Origin: Hydractinia symbiolongicarpus | Lineage: Eukaryota > Cnidaria > Hydrozoa > Anthoathecata > Hydractiniidae | Direction: 5' to 3' | DNA length: 64,000 bases | Assembly (NCBI RefSeq): GCF_029227915.1 | Contig: NC_079883.1 | Location: forward strand, 8,184,001-8,248,000 | Shown here: piece after piece, positions 55,598 through 64,000 of the stretch | Position numbering within the stretch: the stretch's first letter is position 1 | Layout: each line of letters opens with the position of its first letter | Program-made: the position numbers and the translations under genes | Notes under the pieces: generated by a model | Seen by the model: the letters and a program-made list of their open reading frames with translations, nothing else | What the model was told of the DNA's origin: nothing | The model's database searches: none

Positions 55598-56075
55598 TTA
55601 AGAAGTCGATGTAGTACGGATACACAAGACGGTCTAAAATGCACTATCGCGCCAAAGTTTTATTTCTCATATTGATTGACAGCTAAGGTTCAAAACAAAC
55701 CATTTGATTGGTGCTAAGAAAGTAATTTCTGATTGGCTGCATAATGACATTACGCTCATTACTTTAACATTTTTATAAAATCTGTGTTTTTTGGCTACGG
55801 GAAAACGGCTGTATCTTCTGATACACAAAAGCTTTTGACTTTTTTTTTTTTTAGTAAGTAGCAGAAGGTTTGGCGAATTCCAACGATGCCAAATTTATTG
55901 CCTTACTGAAACATTAAGACCACGAATTTTTAAAAAAACTACAGTTTTACTTAAAAAAATGTACAAAATGTTCGGAACATTTTGTAATGACGCAACTCTA
56001 TTGGTTAATTAGGGTGTTTCCACGAGCAGTAGGTAATTTTATGGCCTCTTTTTAAAGCTGTCTGAATTCTGTTAA

Positions 56076-56432
<357 letters not shown>

Positions 56433-56894
56433 GCGTTGTCATTGCTCAACAAAAACGGCTATTTTTATAGCCACAAATCTTTTAAAACATTACTTTGTGC
56501 ACGCTTCCAAATTACACAATGTGTAAAGTCTTGTCACAGTTACATTTATTGCTATACGATACTATGTCATATATGACACAAAAAAAATTTAGAAATACTT
56601 TGTAGGGTTAATTTGCCTGGGAGTGTTTCCGTGAAAAGCTGGGTTAAGTTAAATGTAAGCAATAACATGGATCAATGTACTTGTCTTTTCTGCAAGTACA
56701 GCTAATAATACGTATGAAAAGTGAAGCTAATCCACACACACACATGGGGAAGTATTTTAAATGTAGGCTAGTGTTCTTAAGCACATTATTTAGAAGTTTT
56801 ATTAACTTCGGTTAACTTGTAGTGACGCCAAGTAAATGTTTTTTTAAAGATGTGTGGTCTTAAAAAAGACCGTTTGTGTTTGGTAGACGTTGGT

Positions 56895-57300
56895 TTACTT
56901 GCTGCTTGTGTATTTTGTGACGGCTTTTGTTCCTTCACTGACTGCGTGTTTTGCAAGTTCTCCAGGCAAGAGAAGACGTACTGCGGTTTGAATTTCACGA
57001 GAAGAGATGGTCGACTTTTTGTTTTGAAGAGCCAAACGCGAAGCTTCGGAAGCAATGCGCTCAAAGATGTCGTTGACAAATGAGTTCATGATGCTCATAG
57101 CTTTGCTTGAAACTCCGACATCTGGGTGAACTTGTTTCAAAACATTGTAGATGTAAATAGCATAACTTTCCTTTCTCTTTCTCTTGCGTTTCTTTTCACC
57201 AGTTACCACCAATCTTTCCTCCTTTTTTGCCGGCTCTTTTTTCACCTTTCTTGGCTACTTTAGGTGCCTGTTTTCCTCCTTTAGCTGCTGCGTCAGACAT
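56895..57300 (-). pseudogene. H2B: Histone H2B with frameshift (unit 10)
   Basis: One extra A on the + strand at about 57205 shifts the frame after codon 32 (GGKIGG). The normal start then yields GGNW and a TGA stop, about 34 aa in all. Downstream of the insertion the histone fold is intact in sequence. Translation from an internal ATG (complement of 57243-57245), in the fold's own frame, would give 116 aa with a different basic tail. Promoter and stem-loop (complement of 56856-56871) are unchanged. It is either a broken copy or a one-base assembly error; the indel cluster that follows favours error or local decay. Confidence 0.85.
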
Positions 57301-57584
57301 GGTTAAAAATTTTTGCTACTTAACTTGTAAATAAGCATTAAACTGCAAGTCAAAACTTTTTGTTTATAAGTAAAAAAATCGGATCGAATTCGATCCGAAA
57401 ACGCCGATACGCAATTTAATTGGTTAAAAAAAAAATCTTTTGTTTAATACTTAATTATGATTGGTTAAAAAAACATGATTTCGATCCTATTTTTATGATG
57501 AAAAAACGAGTAAAGTTTATTTCGTTAACACTTACGTTAAATATTCGTACGTTTTTGTATTAACTTACAAATCAAATCGCAGTT

Positions 57585-57965
57585 ATGTCTGGACGTGGAA
57601 AAGGTGGAAAAGCTAAGGCTAAAGCCAAGACAAGATCCTCAAGAGCTGGACTTCAATTTCCAGTCGGTAGAGTGCATAGATTCCTTCGTAGAGGGCACTA
57701 TGCTAACCGAATTGGATCTGGAGCACCAGTTTACTTAGCAGCCGTCTTGGAATATTTATCTGCTGAGATATTGGAGTTGGCTGGTAACGCAGCAAGAGAC
57801 AACAAAAAAGCTAGGATTATTCCAAGACATTTACAATTGGCTGTTCGTAATGATGAAGAATTAAACAAACTTTTGAGCGGTGTAACCATTGCAGCTGGTG
57901 GTGTTTTGCCAAACATTCAAGCTGTCTTACTCCCAAAGAAGAACGACAAAGGACAGAAGAAGTAA
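57585..57965 (+). CDS. H2A: Histone H2A (unit 11)
   Basis: Protein identical to unit 3, although it lies inside the indel-rich stretch. Stem-loop 57988-58003. Confidence 0.98.
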   Translation: MSGRGKGGKAKAKAKTRSSRAGLQFPVGRVHRFLRRGHYANRIGSGAPVYLAAVLEYLSAEILELAGNAARDNKKARIIPRHLQLAVRNDEELNKLLSGVTIAAGGVLPNIQAVLLPKKNDKGQKK

Positions 57966-58162
57966 ACCGCTACACTCAGAAAACAACGGCTATTTTTATA
58001 GCCACACATCTTTAAAAAAACATTGTTTTTTTCACAAAACTATAACCTTAAAGTCTAATAGATAATCCATGCATACGCCTTGTCCTAAGTAACTCAAAGA
58101 AATTAAATAAAAAAATTTGATCACAACGTCAAAATAAATTGCACGTATTTGCCCCTACTAAT

Positions 58163-58282
58163 GTCTACGGCCATACCACGATGAACACACCCGTTCTCGT
58201 CTGATCACGGAAGTTAAGCATCGTCGGGCCGGGATAGTACTTGGATGGGGGACCGCCTGGGAACTCCCGGTGTCGTAGGCTT
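58163..58282 (+). rRNA. 5S rRNA: 5S ribosomal RNA (unit 11)
   Basis: Same as unit 3. Confidence 0.97.
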
Positions 58283-58631
58283 TTCATTTTCATTTGTTGC
58301 CTTTTCATTTCAATGGTGCTGTGATATATTTCTTGTTATAACAATTAAGGAACGTGGCGGTTGTTGAAAGTGTTTCCTATGACATTTTCCTACGACATTT
58401 TCAGGTGATAGTACGAGAAAAAAGAGCTTTCAAATGCATACAAACTCGATCTATTGCCGATCATCCAATAACCCTGACGGAATGGCAAATAAAATAAAAT
58501 TCCGCCGCCTTCCGAGGACTTATATCGCAATCACGTTTCGTAACAGCCAAGCGAGGTTTTACCTTAGCGTTTAAGTCACCACCGACATTTGGCCGCGCAA
58601 CTTTTCTAAGCTCATTCATTTTGACTTAAGG

Positions 58632-58795
58632 AGGGGGCGAGCGCGGACGCAGGCCCCCACTACCAGAAATTGTACGGTCGAGTTACTGACGTTTGCAGTA
58701 ATCGCAGAGGTCAGCCCAAGCGTAGTGCAATGCAAGACCTCACTCTGGAAGAAAACCCTCATTGATCAGTCTTTACTTCCCCGTCAGGTAAGTAT
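58632..58795 (-). ncRNA. U1: U1 snRNA with 1-nt deletion (unit 11)
   Basis: 164 nt rather than 165. GAGGCTCTTGC becomes GAGGTCTTGC about 58 nt from the 5' end, in the 5' side of stem II below the U1A-binding loop. The 5' splice-site sequence, Sm site and stem IV are intact. Function is uncertain, and a sequencing error is possible. Confidence 0.85.
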
Positions 58796-58986
58796 GAGTT
58801 GGAACTGCACCGTAGCATGAGGGTACCCTTCAAAGTTTGTTAATGCTTGTGGCTTGAGTGTGTTATAAACTGCCGTGTCGCGGGGCATAGGCTGTATTCT
58901 CCCCCAGTGTACGCGTTTTGTTCCCGCCGTAGACTATGCAGAGTGCCGTCGGAAAGAGGACTGCTATTATTCTTTTATTGCTTATG

Positions 58987-59172
58987 TGGGCCGCCATCGG
59001 TAATAGTGCAACACCAAGGCAACCCGTGGTCACGGCGTGAATGAATCCACCTCCATGACCCAAGGCCAAAAATCAGATTAATATACTGACCATTCAGAGA
59101 ATGGCCTACCAGATATTAAACTGATAAGAACAGATACTACACTTGATCTTAGCCATTAGGCCGAGAAGCGAT
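58987..59172 (-). ncRNA. U2: U2 snRNA (unit 11)
   Basis: Same as unit 3. Confidence 0.95.
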
Positions 59173-59494
59173 AAAGAACAAGCGTTGCCATGATAGGCAT
59201 CGTCCACACACCGTAACTGCTTGTGGAGCATGTCACGTTACTGTAAAGCTTACAACTGTCACCGCGTACGGATGGACGGCGACATAGTAAAAATCACGGC
59301 TGTTGATTTAGCCGTAGGATGGAGAGCGACTGTAGCGAGTGGATGGTAACTTACATGAATGCTAACAAAGGCGACGATACTAAGTGCGTGATATTACTTT
59401 CCAATATGACTGCGTACATTCCGTTTATCAACGCATTACGCCAGAACGTGCGCGCGCGTTACACAGTAGACCATGCAGCCGAAATGCGACAGTG

Positions 59495-59567
59495 CGACCC
59501 TGCCAGGAGTCGAACCTGGAATCCCCTGATTCGTAGTCAGATGCCTTATCCATTGGGCCACAGGGCG
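59495..59567 (-). tRNA. tRNA-Arg: tRNA-Arg(ACG) with first acceptor pair broken (unit 11)
   Basis: Identical to the other copies except position 1, which is C in place of G (+ strand C to G at 59567). This opposes C72 and opens the terminal acceptor pair, which could impair 5' processing or charging. The A and B boxes are untouched. It may be a decaying copy or an error. Confidence 0.88.
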
Positions 59568-60145
59568 ATGCTTATGACTTCGCCCCATCGTTATTTTGGC
59601 TTGCGCATTCGTTTTACTTACGACAGAATTCTTCGTGTTTGTAGCCATGAAAGAAAGGGACTTCTGTGAGTGAATTTTTTTACTGTGGTCTAATAAAAAA
59701 GTCGAAACGCAGTGCCCAATATATGAATTGCTCCTAATAGCCGGAAACAGGCCGTGTCGATGATGTAGGCCGACATACGCAACGCAAACCAAAGAACGCT
59801 TTATGAAAATCCTAACACGGGCGCGGAAGAAGCCCAAATTAACAGAGTAGATGTAATGCTGAAGACCTCAAACTCCAGCAGCTTCTCTTTCAGACTATTG
59901 CGTCGTGCTACAAATAAAAATTAACATGCTTTCGCATAGTCGCGGCTCCCAAAACGGACATTATACGATGTACAGAAACACACATTTCTGTTTTCCGCGC
60001 CAAATCAATTCCCGGGAGTGTACTTTTACGTCCGCATACTTCGCACCGTCTTAAATTATATCTCATTTACACGGTAATGTTTAGTATACTTCTACTGTGA
60101 TAACAAGCATCGTTTATCGTTGGATTGTTGTAAGAAACATTAAAA

Positions 60146-60714
60146 ATGAGTGAAGCAGCTTCTCCAAAGAAAATCGCACCCAAGAAGAAACCTGCTGCAA
60201 AGAAGACAGCTGATCACCCTAAATATGTGGACATGATCAAGGCTGCTATCGCTACCCTAAAAGGAACGCGGTGGTTCATCTCGCCAAGCTATTACAAAAT
60301 ATATTCATGCAAATTACAAAGTTGCTGAAAACTCAGATCATCATCTGAAAATGGCTCTTAAACGAGGAGTAACATCAGGCGATTTGATTCAAACTAAAGG
60401 CACTGGTGCTTCTGGATCATTCAAGCTAGGTCAGGTACAAAAAAGAAAAACCTAAGAAAGAAAAACCTAAGAAAAAGGCCGCAGCAAAAAAGCCAACGGC
60501 AAAGAAGCCTACTGCAAAGAAAAGTACACCAAAAAAGAAGCCAGCAAAGAAGAGCACGCCAAAGAAAGCAGCAAAGAAGCCTGCCACAAAGAAAGCCTCG
60601 GCTAAGAAACCAGCAGCTAAGAAACCCACAAAGAAGCCTGTTGCTAAAAAACCTGCAGCAAAGAAGGTCAAAAAGACTCCCAAAAAGGCAGCAAAGAAGA
60701 CCGCAAAAAAATAA
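60146..60714 (+). pseudogene. H1: Histone H1 with frameshifts (unit 11)
   Basis: One extra A in the CTAAAAGG run (about 60259-60262) shifts the frame after residue 39, early in the globular domain, and translation stops at 60328 (60 aa). A second lesion adds a C near 60438 and a 15-bp tandem duplication of AAAGAAAAACCTAAG. Together they leave the C-tail out of the starting frame. A missing A upstream near 60137 also breaks the nine-codon N-terminal extension seen in other copies. Stem-loop 60747-60762 is intact. Confidence 0.88.
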
Positions 60715-61075
60715 TTTGTGTGTATCTGGCTATTACATTAACAAACGGCTATTTTTATAGCCACACATTTACAAAAAAACATTATCTTGGTACAAAGTTA
60801 AACTTGTTTAAGTCACTTAAACAGTTAAAAAAGAGTAATTTTAAGATTAGATTCCCTAAGTTTAAGTATTTTCGTTTTTAAATTTCTTATTTTCTTGCTT
60901 TTACTTTTCTTGCCCTTCATATTTTTAACATTGTCAAACTTTATGTAGCATAAAATTTTTATGTAGCATAAAATTTAAACAGAAAGCAGAACAAAGTTTG
61001 ATATAAAAAGCTAGCCGTAATATTTTTTATGGATGTGTGGCTATAAAAATAGCCGTTTTTTGTTTGGTAAGATGC

Positions 61076-61489
<414 letters not shown>

Positions 61490-61967
61490 TTAAGAAGTCG
61501 ATGTAGTACGGATACACAAGACGGTCTAAAATGCACTATCGCGCCAAAGTTTTATTTCTCATATTGATTGACAGCTAAGGTTCAAAACAAACCATTTGAT
61601 TGGTGCTAAGAAAGTAATTTCTGATTGGCTGCATAATGACATTACGCTCATTACTTTAACATTTTTATAAAATCTGTGTTTTTTGGCTACGGGAAAACGG
61701 CTGTATCTTCTGATACACAAAAGCTTTTGACTTTTTTTTTTTTTAGTAAGTAGCAGAAGGTTTGGCGAATTCCAACGATGCCAAATTTATTGCCTTACTG
61801 AAACATTAAGACCACGAATTTTTAAAAAAACTACAGTTTTACTTAAAAAAATGTACAAAATGTTCGGAACATTTTGTAATGACGCAACTCTATTGGTTAA
61901 TTAGGGTGTTTCCACGAGCAGTAGGTAATTTTATGGCCTCTTTTTAAAGCTGTCTGAATTCTGTTAA

Positions 61968-62324
<357 letters not shown>

Positions 62325-62786
62325 GCGTTGTCATTGCTCAACAAAAACGGCTATTTTTATAGCCACAAATCTTTTAAAACATTACTTTGTGCACGCTTCC
62401 AAATTACACAATGTGTAAAGTCTTGTCACAGTTACATTTATTGCTATACGATACTATGTCATATATGACACAAAAAAAATTTAGAAATACTTTGTAGGGT
62501 TAATTTGCCTGGGAGTGTTTCCGTGAAAAGCTGGGTTAAGTTAAATGTAAGCAATAACATGGATCAATGTACTTGTCTTTTCTGCAAGTACAGCTAATAA
62601 TACGTATGAAAAGTGAAGCTAATCCACACACACACATGGGGAAGTATTTTAAATGTAGGCTAGTGTTCTTAAGCACATTATTTAGAAGTTTTATTAACTT
62701 CGGTTAACTTGTAGTGACGCCAAGTAAATGTTTTTTTAAAGATGTGTGGTCTTAAAAAAGACCGTTTGTGTTTGGTAGACGTTGGT

Positions 62787-63191
62787 TTACTTGCTGCTTG
62801 TGTATTTTGTGACGGCTTTTGTTCCTTCACTGACTGCGTGTTTTGCAAGTTCTCCAGGCAAGAGAAGACGTACTGCGGTTTGAATTTCACGAGAAGAGAT
62901 GGTCGACTTTTTGTTTTGAAGAGCCAAACGCGAAGCTTCGGAAGCAATGCGCTCAAAGATGTCGTTGACAAATGAGTTCATGATGCTCATAGCTTTGCTT
63001 GAAACTCCGACATCTGGGTGAACTTGTTTCAAAACATTGTAGATGTAAATAGCATAACTTTCCTTTCTCTTTCTCTTGCGTTTCTTTTCACCAGTTCCAC
63101 CAATCTTTCCTCCTTTTTTGCCGGCTCTTTTTTCACCTTTCTTGGCTACTTTAGGTGCCTGTTTTCCTCCTTTAGCTGCTGCGTCAGACAT
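62787..63191 (-). CDS. H2B: Histone H2B (unit 11)
   Basis: Protein identical to unit 3, so H2B is intact again after the damaged copy. Stem-loop complement of 62748-62763. Confidence 0.98.
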   Translation of the reverse strand: MSDAAAKGGKQAPKVAKKGEKRAGKKGGKIGGTGEKKRKRKRKESYAIYIYNVLKQVHPDVGVSSKAMSIMNSFVNDIFERIASEASRLALQNKKSTISSREIQTAVRLLLPGELAKHAVSEGTKAVTKYTSSK

Positions 63192-63475
63192 GGTTAAAAA
63201 TTTTTGCTACTTAACTTGTAAATAAGCATTAAACTGCAAGTCAAAACTTTTTGTTTATAAGTAAAAAAATCGGATCGAATTCGATCCGAAAACGCCGATA
63301 CGCAATTTAATTGGTTAAAAAAAAAATCTTTTGTTTAATACTTAATTATGATTGGTTAAAAAAACATGATTTCGATCCTATTTTTATGATGAAAAAACGA
63401 GTAAAGTTTATTTCGTTAACACTTACGTTAAATATTCGTACGTTTTTGTATTAACTTACAAATCAAATCGCAGTT

Positions 63476-63856
63476 ATGTCTGGACGTGGAAAAGGTGGAA
63501 AAGCTAAGGCTAAAGCCAAGACAAGATCCTCAAGAGCTGGACTTCAATTTCCAGTCGGTAGAGTGCATAGATTCCTTCGTAGAGGGCACTATGCTAACCG
63601 AATTGGATCTGGAGCACCAGTTTACTTAGCAGCCGTCTTGGAATATTTATCTGCTGAGATATTGGAGTTGGCTGGTAACGCAGCAAGAGACAACAAAAAA
63701 GCTAGGATTATTCCAAGACATTTACAATTGGCTGTTCGTAATGATGAAGAATTAAACAAACTTTTGAGCGGTGTAACCATTGCAGCTGGTGGTGTTTTGC
63801 CAAACATTCAAGCTGTCTTACTCCCAAAGAAGAACGACAAAGGACAGAAGAAGTAA
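63476..63856 (+). CDS. H2A: Histone H2A (unit 12)
   Basis: Protein identical to unit 3. Stem-loop 63879-63894. The window ends 144 bp after the stop, before the next 5S gene. Confidence 0.98.
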   Translation: MSGRGKGGKAKAKAKTRSSRAGLQFPVGRVHRFLRRGHYANRIGSGAPVYLAAVLEYLSAEILELAGNAARDNKKARIIPRHLQLAVRNDEELNKLLSGVTIAAGGVLPNIQAVLLPKKNDKGQKK

Positions 63857-64000
63857 ACCGCTACACTCAGAAAACAACGGCTATTTTTATAGCCACACAT
63901 CTTTAAAAAAACATTGTTTTTTTCACAAAACTATAACCTTAAAGTCTAATAGATAATCCATGCATACGCCTTGTCCTAAGTAACTCAAAGAAATTAAATA

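Overview
The window is a tandem array of one multigene repeat from an animal nuclear genome. Each unit is about 5,876 bp and holds nine genes: the five replication-dependent histones (H2A, H1, H3, H4, H2B), 5S rRNA, U1 snRNA, U2 snRNA and one tRNA-Arg(ACG). The histone proteins are metazoan. The [13 protein letters not shown] block of H2B, the H1 globular domain, the AT-rich spacers and the intact metazoan histone 3' stem-loops point to a cnidarian, perhaps a medusozoan. That placement is an inference from remembered family sequences, not a database result. Nothing bacterial, viral or transposon-like was seen.

Layout of one unit, counted from the H2A ATG: H2A (+), 5S (+), U1 (-), U2 (-), tRNA-Arg (-), H1 (+), H3 (-), H4 (+), H2B (-), then the next H2A. 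H2B/H2A and H3/H4 are divergent pairs with shared upstream regions. H1/H3 and H4/H2B converge on short 3' spacers. I number units by H2A start: unit 0 (1-465, 5' part of H2B only), unit 1 (466-4526), a 500-N gap (4527-5026), unit 2 (5027-10575), then units 3 to 11 at 10576, 16452, 22328, 28204, 34080, 39956, 45832, 51708 and 57585, and unit 12 (63476-64000, H2A only). Units 3 to 9 are exactly 5,876 bp each. Unit 3 is the reference copy in this annotation and carries the full descriptions.

The genes share a theme: they supply high-copy products needed when cells grow and replicate. These are nucleosome core and linker histones, a ribosomal RNA, two spliceosomal RNAs and a tRNA that reads the CGN arginine codons common in the histones. 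One unit therefore mixes Pol II histone mRNA promoters, Pol II snRNA promoters (shared PSE-like motif about 50 bp upstream and shared 3' box), a type 1 Pol III gene (5S) and a type 2 Pol III gene (tRNA). Every histone gene ends in a 6-bp stem with a U4 loop, followed about 11 nt later by an A-rich element that fits a U7-pairing histone downstream element.

Most copies are nearly identical. The exceptions are a mis-sized gap that removes H4, H2B and most of one H2A; a diverged unit 1 lacking 22 bp after 5S; an H3 A25G variant (unit 7); an H2A Thr-to-Ala variant (unit 8); and a cluster of indels between about 57.2 and 60.5 kb that breaks H2B and H1, shortens U1 and unpairs the first tRNA base pair.
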